Assembly (NCBI RefSeq): GCF_013284245.2
Contig: NZ_CP085876.1
Coordinates: 4,137,001-4,201,000, forward strand
DNA: 64,000 bases
Source of the DNA: Brevibacillus sp. DP1.3A
GTDB lineage: Bacteria; Bacillota; Bacilli; Brevibacillales; Brevibacillaceae
Reading direction: 5' to 3'
Shown here piece by piece: positions 34,786-44,379 of the stretch. The position numbers were made by a program, and so were the translations under genes. Numbering within the stretch: position 1 is the first letter of the stretch; each line of letters opens with the position of its first letter. A model generated the notes under the pieces. The model did not search any database. It was not told the origin of the DNA and saw only the letters and a program-made list of their open reading frames with translations.

Positions 34786-35640
34786 CTATTGTTTTGCTTG
34801 CTTTTTCGCTGCCGCAACGGTATTTTTCAGCAGCATGGTAATCGTCATCGGGCCAACACCGCCTGGAACTGGGGTTAAATAGCTAGCCACTTCTTTGACC
34901 TCGTCGAACTTGACATCTCCAACCAGCTTACCCGTTTCGATGCGGTTCACACCAACGTCAATGACGACAGCGCCCGGTTTGACATGCTCCTTGCCGATCA
35001 TATGAGCCCTACCGGTTGCAACGACGAGGATGTCTGCCTTTTGGGTGTATTCCTCGAGATTTTGCGTGCGAGAATGACACATGGTTACCGTAGCATTTTC
35101 CTGTTGCAGTAGCAATGAGACCGGCTTACCAACGATGTTGCTGCGTCCGATCACCACTGCATGTTTGCCTGCCATTGGGGTGCCTGTGCGCTTGATCAAT
35201 TCAATAATCCCGTGCGGCGTGCAAGGAAGCATCGTATCATTTCCCAATACCATGTTTCCTATGCTAATCGGATGGAAACCATCCACATCTTTTTCAGGAG
35301 CAATGGCTTCAATTACCGCATGCTCTGAAATATGAGCAGGAAGAGGAAGCTGAACCAAAATCCCATTAACGTTCGGATTTTCGTTCAACTGTTGAATGAT
35401 CACCAACAACTCTTCCTCTGTGATGTCAGCGTCCTTCATGATGATCTCAGATGAAATACCGACTTCCTCGCAGCCTTTTGCTTTACCACGCACATAGGAG
35501 TGAGAAGCCGGGTCGTCTCCCACAATGACAACGGTCAATCCCGGTACGATCCCTTGCTTTTTCAATTCAGCTACTTCGTTCGCCAATTCGGCCCGAATAC
35601 TCTGTGCTACTTCTTTTCCCTGGAGAATGGTTGCAGCCAT
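34786..35640 (-). CDS. folD: bifunctional methylenetetrahydrofolate dehydrogenase/cyclohydrolase
   Basis: Interconverts 5,10-methylene- and 10-formyl-THF. The 284 residues include VVGDDPASHSYVRGKAKGCE with the catalytic Lys, PLPAHISEHAVIEAI, the KDVDGFHP motif, and the NADP site VVIGRSNIVGKPVSLLLQQE. PVPGGVGPMTITMLLKNT is the C-terminal signature. Confidence 0.97.
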   Translation of the reverse strand: MAATILQGKEVAQSIRAELANEVAELKKQGIVPGLTVVIVGDDPASHSYVRGKAKGCEEVGISSEIIMKDADITEEELLVIIQQLNENPNVNGILVQLPLPAHISEHAVIEAIAPEKDVDGFHPISIGNMVLGNDTMLPCTPHGIIELIKRTGTPMAGKHAVVIGRSNIVGKPVSLLLQQENATVTMCHSRTQNLEEYTQKADILVVATGRAHMIGKEHVKPGAVVIDVGVNRIETGKLVGDVKFDEVKEVASYLTPVPGGVGPMTITMLLKNTVAAAKKQAKQ

Positions 35641-35728
35641 GGAGAAAATGCCTCCTTTATCAACGTCGATACGTTAAGTGTACCGATTTCCCCCTCAGCT
35701 GTAAAGCCGAATTATAAAAAGTTCGCAT

Positions 35729-36691
35729 TTATTTAATGTTCGCCTTTTGCTTCATCCACCCCAACATAGCGACTCCATAGGCATTATCACCGGAGTAAAC
35801 GGGGTCACAGAAGTACAGCTTTGCCTTCACGGCAGGGTGTTCCAGGCGTTTGATTAGCCGCTCACGTATGTAATAATTAGCAGCTACTCCTCCAACAATC
35901 AAGATATCCTTCGGGTAACCTTGCTCTACTGCATGACGTAAGGACTTCTCGAGTGTATTGGCAATACATTGCTCTGTCGCTCGCGCAATCTCAGCAGGGC
36001 TCGTACTTCCTCTCTCCACTTCACGCAAAAGCGAAGCTTCTGGACCAGAAAAACTAAAGGAAAGCCCGTCAACCGCCGAAGAAATCCGAAACGTACCTGT
36101 TGAGTCCTTGGCTAACTGCTCCAACGCAGGACCTGCTGGAAAGGACATACCTAGTGCTACACCAATCCGATCAACTAGTTGCCCAGCGTGCAGATCGATT
36201 GTCCCACCGATTTTCTCAATGACGTAACCGGCTGCATGACGCTCGCACAACAACAACTCGCTGGTGCCTCCAGACAAATGCACAGCCAAAAAGCGATCCT
36301 CTGTCGGACGCACCTCAGCGGTATATTCCCCCGCCGCTATATGTCCCTCTTGATGAGTCGTCAAGTGAAGGGGAACCCGCAAATAAGTTGCCAACGATTT
36401 CGCCAAGCCCTCTCCTACCTTAAATACAGGCATATACGATCCGTCTTGCGGACGCGGCTTCTCGCTCACGCAAATCGCTGCAATCTCGTAATCCTTCCAC
36501 TTCATTTCTTCACTTAATTCCGGCAGGTTCATCACATGCTGAAAGACGGCTTCGGATTGTTGCAGTCCGCGCTTGCCCTCCTTTACTTTCAGAAGGCGTT
36601 TTGCTTCTGCGACAATTCGGCCGTCTTCCTCAGCCAAGCACAGTGATGTCCGGTAATTGCTCGTGTCGATTCCCAACATTACCTTACTCAT
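35729..36691 (-). CDS. TsaD/Kae1-like ASKHA protein (paralogue)
   Basis: A 320-residue ASKHA-fold protein related to TsaD, the tRNA threonylcarbamoyltransferase, but clearly diverged. It has LGIDTSNYRTSLCLA at the N-terminus, a THQEGH metal-ligand pair, AVHLSGGTSELLL in place of the usual VSGGHT, FSFSGPEASLL, and DILIVGGVAANYYIR. GDNAYGVAMLG supplies the C-terminal Asp ligand. Metal ligands are therefore kept while the catalytic loop differs. Gene order between nusB and folD is not that of tsaD. Its substrate is unknown; an active TsaD is expected elsewhere. Confidence 0.8.
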   Translation of the reverse strand: MSKVMLGIDTSNYRTSLCLAEEDGRIVAEAKRLLKVKEGKRGLQQSEAVFQHVMNLPELSEEMKWKDYEIAAICVSEKPRPQDGSYMPVFKVGEGLAKSLATYLRVPLHLTTHQEGHIAAGEYTAEVRPTEDRFLAVHLSGGTSELLLCERHAAGYVIEKIGGTIDLHAGQLVDRIGVALGMSFPAGPALEQLAKDSTGTFRISSAVDGLSFSFSGPEASLLREVERGSTSPAEIARATEQCIANTLEKSLRHAVEQGYPKDILIVGGVAANYYIRERLIKRLEHPAVKAKLYFCDPVYSGDNAYGVAMLGWMKQKANIK

Positions 36692-36709
36692 GCTTGTATC
36701 TCCTACCTA

Positions 36710-37114
36710 TTACGCCTGCTTAGTTTCACGCGATTGCAAGAAGCTCGACAACACACCGTTAATGTATCGGTGGGACGTCTCGTCGCTAAAGAGCTTCGCG
36801 ATCTCAATCGCTTCGTTCATCACGACTTTGTCAGGAGTGTCTTGCTCAAACATGATCTCGTAAAAAGCCAGACGAAGAATAGCGCGATCTACATTGGCGA
36901 TGCGTTCCAATTGCCATCCGCGCAGATACTTCTTGATTTCCGAATCAATCTCAGTCAAGTTATTCAATACACCATCGAGGAGATAACGCAAATACTGTGC
37001 ATTTTCCTCGGATTCTTCCATGACGAGGGCAACCGCATCCGTTAGCGGAACCTCAGCCATATCAATTTGGAAAAGACATTGGACTGCTTTTTCTCGTGCT
37101 GTTCTTCGTTTCAT
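36710..37114 (-). CDS. nusB: transcription antitermination factor NusB
   Basis: An all-helical RNA-binding protein of 134 residues (KRRTAREKAVQCLFQIDM ... PDKVVMNEAIEIAKLFSDET, then SHRYINGVLSSF). It joins NusE on boxA in rRNA antitermination. The second ATG is used because AGGTG is nine bases upstream of it; the first, three codons earlier, overlaps the ribosome site. Confidence 0.95.
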   Translation of the reverse strand: MKRRTAREKAVQCLFQIDMAEVPLTDAVALVMEESEENAQYLRYLLDGVLNNLTEIDSEIKKYLRGWQLERIANVDRAILRLAFYEIMFEQDTPDKVVMNEAIEIAKLFSDETSHRYINGVLSSFLQSRETKQA

Positions 37115-37161
37115 ACCATTCATTCACCTACTAATTAAAATGAGCTCGGACTTTTCTTATG

Positions 37162-37374
37162 TCACCGAAACTTGCCTGGCAAAATCTTGTCGAGTATTTC
37201 ACGCAAGTCTTCCTTATGATCGAGCTTGCGACCAATATAATAACCGGTCCCGACAAACACAACAAAAACCAGTGTATCCCAAAATCCCACGAGAAGGTAG
37301 ATGATGCCTAAAAAAAGTCCGGCAAAAACCCCCATTAGCTTCCCCTTGTGTTCCCACATTAACTCCCGCACCAT
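37162..37374 (-). CDS. DUF2273 small membrane protein
   Basis: A 70-residue protein with two transmembrane helices (about 13-30 and 33-50). A charged C-terminus follows, GRKLDHKEDLREILDKI. DUF2273 proteins accompany Asp23/AmaP genes in Firmicutes. AAGGTG upstream; 12 bases after amaP. Confidence 0.88.
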   Translation of the reverse strand: MVRELMWEHKGKLMGVFAGLFLGIIYLLVGFWDTLVFVVFVGTGYYIGRKLDHKEDLREILDKILPGKFR

Positions 37375-37386
37375 TTACTTCACCTT

Positions 37387-37944
37387 CTATTCCACCCGTT
37401 TACGAGCCGAGTAGTTTTCCTGCTGAGCTACTTCCGTCACGACAATGGTCACCTCAGAAATGACAACACCAGCAATCCCCTCAACTTGCTCCTTCACGTC
37501 AGCTTGTAGCTTCTGTGTCAGTTCAGGCAATGGCGTTTCTCCATCTACCGAAACACGCAGGGTGATAATATTGCCGCTCTCGAGTGCTTTCACTGTCGTT
37601 TTCATATCGCGCACTCCTTTAACTCGGCGGGCTGCACGCTCTGCAATGGTCTGGATCGTTTGAATCGTAATGTTGACCTCACCCAAATCACTGCGCTGAC
37701 GGATTCCCCGTTCCACTTTAGGCTTGTTAGAGCGGAAAGAACTGAAAAAGAAGCGAAGGCTGACTACGAGGAAAATAATCGCGACAACGAGATAGGTGAT
37801 GTTCGTACCCGCCAGCATCTGATCCACGTATGGGCGGAAAAAATCTTGCGAGATCAATCCGCTGGTCGCTGCTATCGCGATGCAAGACAAAACAATGAGC
37901 GCAAAGCTATAAATCGTCAAGATAAAGCGGTCAAACAAGTTCAC
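37387..37944 (-). CDS. amaP: alkaline shock response membrane anchor protein AmaP
   Basis: About 185 residues. Two N-terminal transmembrane helices (about 7-28 and 50-70) and a C-terminal Asp23-like domain (GEVNITIQTIQTIAERAARR) anchor Asp23 to the membrane in Staphylococcus. GTG start eight bases after AAAGGAG. It lies between asp23 and the DUF2273 gene. Confidence 0.9.
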   Translation of the reverse strand: MNLFDRFILTIYSFALIVLSCIAIAATSGLISQDFFRPYVDQMLAGTNITYLVVAIIFLVVSLRFFFSSFRSNKPKVERGIRQRSDLGEVNITIQTIQTIAERAARRVKGVRDMKTTVKALESGNIITLRVSVDGETPLPELTQKLQADVKEQVEGIAGVVISEVTIVVTEVAQQENYSARKRVE

Positions 37945-38058
37945 AAGCACCTCTCCTTTCAGCCATGTTTGAAAAAGAAGACAAACACGGCACGTTCCGG
38001 AAAACTCCATGAATTTACGCTGAAAGCCTAAACAAAATCACGTTTTCAAATGAGGAAA

Positions 38059-38082
38059 ATGCCCCCTGTTCGTAGGGGGCAT
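38059..38082 (-). terminator. hairpin downstream of asp23
   Basis: Nine-base-pair GC-rich perfect stem (ATGCCCCCT/AGGGGGCAT), then TTTTCC on the minus strand. It separates the accBC-asp23 part from amaP and may be a partial terminator. Confidence 0.75.
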
Positions 38083-38096
38083 CCATCCGCTGCTTG

Positions 38097-38513
38097 TTAG
38101 CGCACGCGCTGGTGTTCTTCAACCGGTACAGGTGCCGGTGCTTTTTCTTCAGCTTTCAACTCAACATCAACGATATGTACGTTTACTTCAACTACTGAAA
38201 GACCTGTCATGCTCTCAATCGTATTGCGTACACTATCTTGAATATTTCGAGCGACTTCCGGGATGCGATGTCCGTATTTGACAATGATCGAAACATCCAC
38301 CGCTGCTTCGCGGGAACCAACCTCTACACGCACACCACGTGCTATATTTTTACGGCCTAAACGTTCAGCTATTTCTCCTACGAAACCGCCGCTCATTTGC
38401 GCCACACCTTCTACTTCGGATGCAGCCATGCCGGCGATCACTTCCAACACTTCGGGAGCGATCTGGACCTTACCAAGTTCTGTTCTATCTAAATCTGAAG
38501 TAAACTCTTCCAT
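38097..38513 (-). CDS. Asp23/Gls24 family envelope stress response protein
   Basis: A 138-residue protein of the alkaline-shock family. APEVLEVIAGMAASEVEGVA opens the domain; VSIIVKYGHRIPEVARNIQD and SMTGLSVVEVNVHIVDV follow. The ATG eight bases after GGAGG is used. The DUF2273/AmaP/Asp23 trio is completed by the next two genes. It follows accC by 69 bp. Confidence 0.9.
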   Translation of the reverse strand: MEEFTSDLDRTELGKVQIAPEVLEVIAGMAASEVEGVAQMSGGFVGEIAERLGRKNIARGVRVEVGSREAAVDVSIIVKYGHRIPEVARNIQDSVRNTIESMTGLSVVEVNVHIVDVELKAEEKAPAPVPVEEHQRVR

Positions 38514-38582
38514 GCTTCGCACCTCCCTCTAATTTGTAATTCATTATACCAAGCACACCGTATTTTTACAAATCAGCCCTAC

Positions 38583-39938
38583 TTACTCTTCATTCAGGTT
38601 CAAGTCGTAGGTTTCCAAGAATTTCGTATCGAAATTCCCGCTGACAAATACTTCGTGCTCCAATACCTTCAAATGGAATGGAATCGTTGTCGTAATACCC
38701 TCTACGACGAATTCGCTCAAGGCACGTTTCATACGGTCAATCGCTTCGTTACGATCCTTGCCCCACACAATCAGCTTGGCGATCATAGAGTCGTAGTATG
38801 GCGGAATGGAATATCCCGCATACGCTGCACTGTCTACGCGCACGCCAAAGCCGCCTGGCGCCAAATATTCCGTGATACGACCTGGCGAAGGCATGAAGTT
38901 TTTCGCAGGATTCTCAGCATTAATGCGGCATTCAATAGCCCAGCCATCCATTTGGATATCCTCTTGCGTAAAGGACAAAGGTTGGCCTGCCGCTACGGTC
39001 AGCTGCTCCTTGATCAGATCAAAGCCAGTCACCAGCTCGGTTACCGGATGCTCAACCTGAATACGTGTATTCATTTCCATGAAGTAGAACTGTCCGTGTT
39101 TGTCCAGCAAAAACTCGACAGTGCCCGCACCGTGATAGGAAACGGATTTTGCCGCCGCAACAGCAGCTTCACCCATTTGTCGGCGCAACTCTTCACTCAA
39201 TGCTGGAGATGGAGCTTCCTCGATCAGCTTTTGGTGACGACGTTGGATGGAGCAGTCGCGCTCACCCAGGTATACGGCATTGCCATGCTTGTCTGCCATG
39301 ATTTGAATTTCCACATGGCGTGGGCCTTCTACGAACTTCTCCAAGTAAACCCCTGGATTGCCAAAAGCCGTTTTCGCCTCGTTTTGCGCCTGACGGATCG
39401 CTTTTTCCAAATCTTCGTCGTCAACGGCTACGCGCATTCCGCGTCCGCCGCCACCCGCTGTCGCTTTGACCATGACAGGATAGCCAATCTCGTTTGCGGT
39501 GACTACAGCGTCAGCCACATCTTCGATCAGTCCTTCCGTACCTGGTACAGTAGGTACACCTGCCGTTTTCATCGTATCCTTAGCTGTGGACTTGTCACCC
39601 ATCTTCACAATTGCTTCTGGGTCTGGACCGATAAAGGTAATGTTGCAGGCTGTACAGATCTCGGCAAAGTCTGCGTTTTCTGCCAAGAAGCCATAACCAG
39701 GATGGATGGCGTCTGCCCCTACCTTGGTCGCTACACTCATGATGTTTGCTATATTCAAATAGCTTTCCTTGGATGCCTTTGGACCAATACAGTAAGCTTC
39801 GTCGGCCAGCTTCACATGAAGCGCTTCACGATCCGCTTCGGAGTAGACGGCGACCGTACGAATGCCCAGCTCGCGGCATGCCCGGATAATACGCACGGCA
39901 ATCTCCCCGCGATTGGCAATCAATACTTTTTGAAACAT
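38583..39938 (-). CDS. accC: acetyl-CoA carboxylase, biotin carboxylase subunit
   Basis: ATP-dependent carboxylation of biotin on AccB. The 451 residues start [17 protein letters not shown] and include the ATP-grasp loop [12 protein letters not shown], the catalytic [20 protein letters not shown] segment and [15 protein letters not shown]. The ATG follows GGGGGAG by six bases; the longer frame contains the ribosome site. It is 16 bp after accB. Confidence 0.97.
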   Translation of the reverse strand: MFQKVLIANRGEIAVRIIRACRELGIRTVAVYSEADREALHVKLADEAYCIGPKASKESYLNIANIMSVATKVGADAIHPGYGFLAENADFAEICTACNITFIGPDPEAIVKMGDKSTAKDTMKTAGVPTVPGTEGLIEDVADAVVTANEIGYPVMVKATAGGGGRGMRVAVDDEDLEKAIRQAQNEAKTAFGNPGVYLEKFVEGPRHVEIQIMADKHGNAVYLGERDCSIQRRHQKLIEEAPSPALSEELRRQMGEAAVAAAKSVSYHGAGTVEFLLDKHGQFYFMEMNTRIQVEHPVTELVTGFDLIKEQLTVAAGQPLSFTQEDIQMDGWAIECRINAENPAKNFMPSPGRITEYLAPGGFGVRVDSAAYAGYSIPPYYDSMIAKLIVWGKDRNEAIDRMKRALSEFVVEGITTTIPFHLKVLEHEVFVSGNFDTKFLETYDLNLNEE

Positions 39939-39954
39939 TCCGCTCTCCCCCACC

Positions 39955-40455
39955 TTATTCTGGCTTTACCAAAAACAATGCTTGGCCATACTCAACCAAT
40001 TGACCGTCTTCTACGAGCACTTTCACGATCTCGCCGCTTACTTCTGCTTCGATTTCGTTAAAGAGTTTCATAGCTTCTACGATGCAAACAACCTTGCTCG
40101 CATTCACTTTGTCACCAGCTTGTACGTAAGGCGGCTTGCCTGGTTCTGGTGCGCTATAGAAAGTCCCTACCATTGGAGATACGATCTTGTGGAGATTTGC
40201 GTCATCCGATGCTTGTACAGCAGCTGCTTTTGGAGCTTCTGCTACGACTGGCGCTGCCGCAACAACTGGCTGAGCCGAGATATGTGCTACTGGTGCTGCA
40301 ACAGGAGCTTGAACCGCTGGTTGCGTGACGACAATCGTTTCCGTACCATTGGATTTTTTCAGAGACACCTTGGCACCTTCTGTTTCCAAATTAAATTCTT
40401 GAATGGAAGATTGATCAATTAACTTAATGATTTCGCGGATTTCATGCATTTTCAT
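39955..40455 (-). CDS. accB: acetyl-CoA carboxylase, biotin carboxyl carrier protein
   Basis: A 166-residue BCCP. An N-terminal helical part ([19 protein letters not shown]), an Ala/Pro/Val-rich linker (about 50-85) and a biotinyl domain with the target lysine in [13 protein letters not shown] make up the protein. The ATG has AAGGAG 12 bases upstream, somewhat long; an ATG two codons later is the alternative. It heads the accBC operon. Confidence 0.95.
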   Translation of the reverse strand: MKMHEIREIIKLIDQSSIQEFNLETEGAKVSLKKSNGTETIVVTQPAVQAPVAAPVAHISAQPVVAAAPVVAEAPKAAAVQASDDANLHKIVSPMVGTFYSAPEPGKPPYVQAGDKVNASKVVCIVEAMKLFNEIEAEVSGEIVKVLVEDGQLVEYGQALFLVKPE

Positions 40456-40564
40456 TACGAACAAGCACTCCTTCTTTTCTTTCAATAAGGTTCGTGGAGT
40501 CCATTATGTATCCTTTTGGCAAACCATAAATCCATGGTAGCCTGTTGCCTATACCACGTCAAGA

Positions 40565-40608
40565 AAGGATTTCCCCGCTTCTTTTCCAACAGAAGCGAGA
40601 AAATCCTT
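40565..40608 (-). terminator. terminator-like hairpin after the spoIIIA operon
   Basis: Long imperfect stem (AAGGATTT...GCTTC / GAAGC...AAATCCTT) between spoIIIAH and accB. The minus-strand tail (TTTCTTG) is short, so strength is uncertain. Confidence 0.6.
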
Positions 40609-40662
40609 ACCATCATGCCCGTTTCTCCTATCCCTTATAACGAGAAAGTACCGCAGCTTTTA

Positions 40663-41337
40663 TTAGGATGACTTGTATTGTACGTTAATGTTTGTCGCCG
40701 GGATATTCAAGTGTTGCTTCACGTTTGCAATGATTTCCACGACCTCGTTGGCGCTCAATTTATCTTTTTGTACAATGACTGTCGCCTTGTCATTTTGGAC
40801 AGTAACGACCGCATCCTGATAGCCACTCGCTTTGAGCATTTCTTCTGCAGTCATCGTAGCACTTTCCATGTTGGACAGTTCTTCAAACTTGGCCATCGCT
40901 TCTGCTACTGCCTGCGGAGAGGACTCCGTGCTGTTTACGATTGCGAGCTGTTCGTCTTTTTGTTGCGCCAGCATGGATTCACGTTTCATTTTGTAGCCTT
41001 GGAAGATTTCACTCGCCGTTTCTGCTACTGGGACGACCGTGTTCGTTGCAGCTGGCTTCGCTTCTGGTGCAGCAGGAGTTTTGGCTTCCTTCGTGCCTGT
41101 TTTTTCGTCTACCGGAGCTGCCTTTGGAGCTTGATCGACAGGAGTTGCTTGTGGGGCGTGATCTACTTGCTTGGATTCAACAACCACGCCAGAAATTTGC
41201 TCTTGCTTCTGGACGGCTTGCTCTTGTCCTGATGTTGGGACCTGTTCTTGCGGCCCCTTCACCAAGTAATAGCCGGAGAGCACAACCATGACAGCAAGCA
41301 TTGTCAACAACCATACCGTTTGCTTTCTTAGAATCAT
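40663..41337 (-). CDS. spoIIIAH: stage III sporulation protein AH
   Basis: Mother-cell membrane protein that binds forespore SpoIIQ across the intermembrane space. The 224 residues have an N-terminal transmembrane helix (about 8-26). A Gln/Pro/Ala-rich spacer (about 30-105) precedes a YscJ/FliF-like ring domain (YKMKRESMLAQQKDEQLAIV ... NVQYKSS). It is the last gene of the eight-gene operon. Confidence 0.93.
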   Translation of the reverse strand: MILRKQTVWLLTMLAVMVVLSGYYLVKGPQEQVPTSGQEQAVQKQEQISGVVVESKQVDHAPQATPVDQAPKAAPVDEKTGTKEAKTPAAPEAKPAATNTVVPVAETASEIFQGYKMKRESMLAQQKDEQLAIVNSTESSPQAVAEAMAKFEELSNMESATMTAEEMLKASGYQDAVVTVQNDKATVIVQKDKLSANEVVEIIANVKQHLNIPATNINVQYKSS

Positions 41338-41350
41338 TCGCCATTACCTC

Positions 41351-42046
41351 CTACCCTTTTTTGGGCAAAATGGATATTTTATAAGCGGGAACATCCAAAA
41401 CCTTTTGAACGGCTTCAGTGATCCACGCTTTAACCTGGATGTTATCGGCCCCTTTAGCCACTACCAGGACCCCGCGCACTTTCGGCTTCAGCGTCTTCAC
41501 AACAACGGGGGCATCTTGCTTGCCGCCTTGCACGATAACGACTTGCTCATCTCTTGACTGGTCATTTTGATTGCGGGTTGCCTTTTCTTTGTCCATTTCC
41601 TGATTGGTTGAGGAACGAATGTTGCGATTTTTTTCCACAACCAGCTCTGGTGTTGATTCCAGATTGACCATGACCTCTACTTCGCCGACGCCGACAACAG
41701 AAGCGAGGATATCGCGCAGCTGCGTCTCGTAAATGTTTTCATATTCGGCAATAATGTCGGTAGTCGGTGATCCTCCTAGCACCTGGGAAGTTGAATCGCC
41801 TCCAGGAGGACCTGGCGTCTCACTCCCTATATCTCCAAATCCGAGTGGCTGATCTTTTTCCACTCTGAGGAAATCCGTCAAAATCATAATGGCAACGCCT
41901 ATTCCCAATATGACGATGAAATAATGCAGCGGCTTCAGTTTTGGGTTTTTGCCCTTGCTCCCCACTACGATTTTCTTTTCTTCCTGCATCGTCTCGCCTT
42001 GTTGCTTCATGAACATACTTTTCAGCTTTTCCCACAATTGCTTCAT
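41351..42046 (-). CDS. spoIIIAG: stage III sporulation protein AG
   Basis: Forms the large ring of the SpoIIIA-SpoIIQ channel. About 231 residues, with one transmembrane helix (HYFIVILGIGVAIMILTDFL). A Gly/Pro-rich loop and a ring-building domain follow (YETQLRDILASVVGVGEVEV ... PKVRGVLVVAKGADN). The ATG six bases after GAGGTG is used. Confidence 0.93.
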   Translation of the reverse strand: MKQLWEKLKSMFMKQQGETMQEEKKIVVGSKGKNPKLKPLHYFIVILGIGVAIMILTDFLRVEKDQPLGFGDIGSETPGPPGGDSTSQVLGGSPTTDIIAEYENIYETQLRDILASVVGVGEVEVMVNLESTPELVVEKNRNIRSSTNQEMDKEKATRNQNDQSRDEQVVIVQGGKQDAPVVVKTLKPKVRGVLVVAKGADNIQVKAWITEAVQKVLDVPAYKISILPKKG

Positions 42047-42077
42047 TGTTTTCACCTCGTTTCACTGACTGTATCCG

Positions 42078-42755
42078 CTACTGTTTCTCTCTTTCTCTCG
42101 ATTCGTCTTTGATAACGACCTGACTCTTCGAAAGCCCCCACTCTTTAGCGACATCGTTTGTGATTTGCGCGTAAAGTGGGTTGTCATGGTGAGCTGTTGC
42201 TGCAATATCTGATTTGGGATCAGATTGTATGTCAATGGGTTCGCCAATCGTAATCTCAACAGGCTGGACAGGTTTAATCGGTTCAATCGTGCTCTGCCCT
42301 TTTTGCTCTTCCTTGTTCGCGTCACCGACTACCAGCTCGATTCGCTCAAGGGTTGGTTGTTCTGGATTTTGCTGATTAACGGTAATCGTGACATCTTCGA
42401 CAGTTACGCCGTACTGCTCTTTGACACTGGCTTTTACTGAGGACGCTACCTGTGACTGGACGTAAGCGGTCATCTGTTGGTTTTGTTGACCGAGCAGCTT
42501 GTCAGTGATGCGTTTCCACTCTGCCGAAGCAGGCTTGTTCAGCTCTTGTTGGTAGCGATCCAGACGAAAGGCCAAATCTTCCTGCGAGAGGCTAAACAGA
42601 CTAAACACGGGAGAAATGATCGTCAACAAAAGAATCAAGCCCATCACCATTTTTACGTAGCGTTGCAGTGTCGTATTGGGCAGGATCAGATCAAGGAAGG
42701 CAGCCAAAAGGACGAGCAAGATAATTTTTTTCAACCACAGGGTTAACCAAGTCAT
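42078..42755 (-). CDS. spoIIIAF: stage III sporulation protein AF
   Basis: A 225-residue protein with two N-terminal transmembrane helices (about 7-24 and 33-52) followed by a soluble domain with a ring-like C-terminus. The frame remains open far upstream into spoIIIAE, but the ATG after GGTAGGTGATGAG gives MTWLTLWLKKIILLVLLAAF, the expected SpoIIIAF N-terminus. The upstream part is a shadow of spoIIIAE. Confidence 0.9.
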   Translation of the reverse strand: MTWLTLWLKKIILLVLLAAFLDLILPNTTLQRYVKMVMGLILLLTIISPVFSLFSLSQEDLAFRLDRYQQELNKPASAEWKRITDKLLGQQNQQMTAYVQSQVASSVKASVKEQYGVTVEDVTITVNQQNPEQPTLERIELVVGDANKEEQKGQSTIEPIKPVQPVEITIGEPIDIQSDPKSDIAATAHHDNPLYAQITNDVAKEWGLSKSQVVIKDESREREKQ

Positions 42756-42763
42756 CTCATCAC

Positions 42764-43966
42764 CTACCGAACCATCATGGAGATGTTGCCCGCTGCAATA
42801 ATGATCGTAATCGCCAGAAAGAACATCAAGCCGACTGTCGCCAAAGCAGCGAAGACGAACAAAAGACTTTTCCCAATCGTACCTAACGCACTGATGATTG
42901 GGCTGTTTCCAAGCGGTTGGAGTACGGCAGATGACAGATTGTAGATCAGAGCCAGTACCAGTATCTTCAAAGCCGGAAACGCGCATAGCATGATCAGGAT
43001 CAAAACTCCTGCCAAGCCGACGGCATTTTTGACCAGTAGCGAGGCATTGAGTACGGTATCTGCCGCATCGGAGAACACACGACCTACTATCGGGATGAAA
43101 TTGCCCGTGATGTATTTCGCTGTTCGGAGCGTGACCCCGTCCGCAACGGCTGAAGTCGCTCCCTGTATGGAAATGATGGCGAGAAAGATCGTCAGAAATG
43201 AGCCAAGGACACCCATTGCAATATTGCGTAGCAAGGTCGCTAACTGTGTGACTTTGTACCTCTCTGAAAACAGGCTGACGATAGAGAGCATCGCAGAGAG
43301 AAACAGTAGCGGAAACACGACGTAAGAGATCATCATGCCACTGGTGTTGATCATGAAGATAATCAGCGGGTGAAACATAGTGGCGGATGCCAGATTTCCT
43401 ACCGAAGCAAGCAGCGCGATGACAAGTGGGATCATGGCCAGCATGAAATCAGACATGTTCGCGATTGCATCTTTGGCATAGGTAATGGCGACATGAAAGC
43501 TGTTGATCGCAAGTACCATCAAGACGAGATAAGTAATCGAGTACGCCACTGTCGATACCGCATTGCGTTCAAAGGCGTTCTGCATCGTTTCGAGAATCAT
43601 CGCGAAGACCGTAATGATAATGATGGAGCTAAGCAGCTTGCCATTCATCAAAATCTCATGAAAGATGAATTTGCCCATTCCTTGCAGGACTCCTGAAATA
43701 CTGAAGTCACCTTGCTGCATGAGGATTTGGATAAAGCCTTCCGATTTCAAGTCGGGCAAGTACCCTTTATAGTCGCGCTGCAACTGATGCCAATACTTTT
43801 CGACTCGGTCTAGCTGCAAGTGATCGACCTGTTGTTGCACGATTTGATTGATCGGACCGGCTGCGGGTGCAACAGCGGGTGTCATAGCAGCAGACACGGC
43901 AACTGGAAACAAGGCAAGAAGCAAGAACAAGAACAGGATCAGCTTGCAAGTGTGTGCCATGGACAT
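42764..43966 (-). CDS. spoIIIAE: stage III sporulation protein AE
   Basis: Polytopic protein of 400 residues with a signal sequence (LFLFLLLALFPVAVSAA), then several transmembrane helices from about residue 100 onward. It is thought to be an export-apparatus component of the SpoIIIA complex. GGGAGG upstream; the second ATG two codons later is nearly as good. Confidence 0.93.
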   Translation of the reverse strand: MSMAHTCKLILFLFLLLALFPVAVSAAMTPAVAPAAGPINQIVQQQVDHLQLDRVEKYWHQLQRDYKGYLPDLKSEGFIQILMQQGDFSISGVLQGMGKFIFHEILMNGKLLSSIIIITVFAMILETMQNAFERNAVSTVAYSITYLVLMVLAINSFHVAITYAKDAIANMSDFMLAMIPLVIALLASVGNLASATMFHPLIIFMINTSGMMISYVVFPLLFLSAMLSIVSLFSERYKVTQLATLLRNIAMGVLGSFLTIFLAIISIQGATSAVADGVTLRTAKYITGNFIPIVGRVFSDAADTVLNASLLVKNAVGLAGVLILIMLCAFPALKILVLALIYNLSSAVLQPLGNSPIISALGTIGKSLLFVFAALATVGLMFFLAITIIIAAGNISMMVR

Positions 43967-43976
43967 CCCACCTCCC

Positions 43977-44366
43977 TTATGCCGGCAACAAGTCGATCAC
44001 TGTTTCGATAATGATTTGGATGATCGGTACAGCCATAACCAGTATGAGGACTTTTCCAGCGAGCTCGATTTTCGAAGCTATCGCACCTTGTCCAGCATCT
44101 CGGGTCATCTGTGCACCGAATTCAGCAATGTAGGCAATTCCGATGATTTTTAAAATCGTTTCCAGAAACACAAGGTTCAAGTCTGCTTGAACCGCTAATC
44201 TTTCCAAAACCCGAATGACATCTGCTATTTTTCCGACGAGAAAGTAAAAGATGATGACTCCGCTCGCGATCGCCAACAAAAAGGCGAACATCGGCTTCTG
44301 TTCCTTAATGACTAGCGCGAGAATCGTAGCCACCAGTCCTAGTCCGACAATTTGTACAATCTCCAT
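43977..44366 (-). CDS. spoIIIAD: stage III sporulation protein AD
   Basis: A 129-residue membrane protein with four hydrophobic helices; family signature QADLNLVFLETILKIIGIAY, then IAEFGAQMTRDAGQGAIASK. Related to SpoIIIAC and thought to be part of the mother-cell export complex. Confidence 0.95.
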   Translation of the reverse strand: MEIVQIVGLGLVATILALVIKEQKPMFAFLLAIASGVIIFYFLVGKIADVIRVLERLAVQADLNLVFLETILKIIGIAYIAEFGAQMTRDAGQGAIASKIELAGKVLILVMAVPIIQIIIETVIDLLPA

Positions 44367-44379
44367 CTGGAGCCCCTCC

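Noticed and set aside
35641..35728. Terminator between the TsaD-like gene and folD
   Set aside because: The apparent repeat (GTTCGCATT and AATGTTCGC) is not a true inverted repeat; the genes are probably co-transcribed.
38655..40061. Plus-strand ORF of 468 codons opposite accC
   Set aside because: Antisense to a fully conserved accC; residue composition (many Cys, His, Arg) is that of a shadow frame.
42756..42986. N-terminal extension of the SpoIIIAF frame
   Set aside because: It overlaps spoIIIAE, and the ribosome site and family N-terminus point to the internal ATG.
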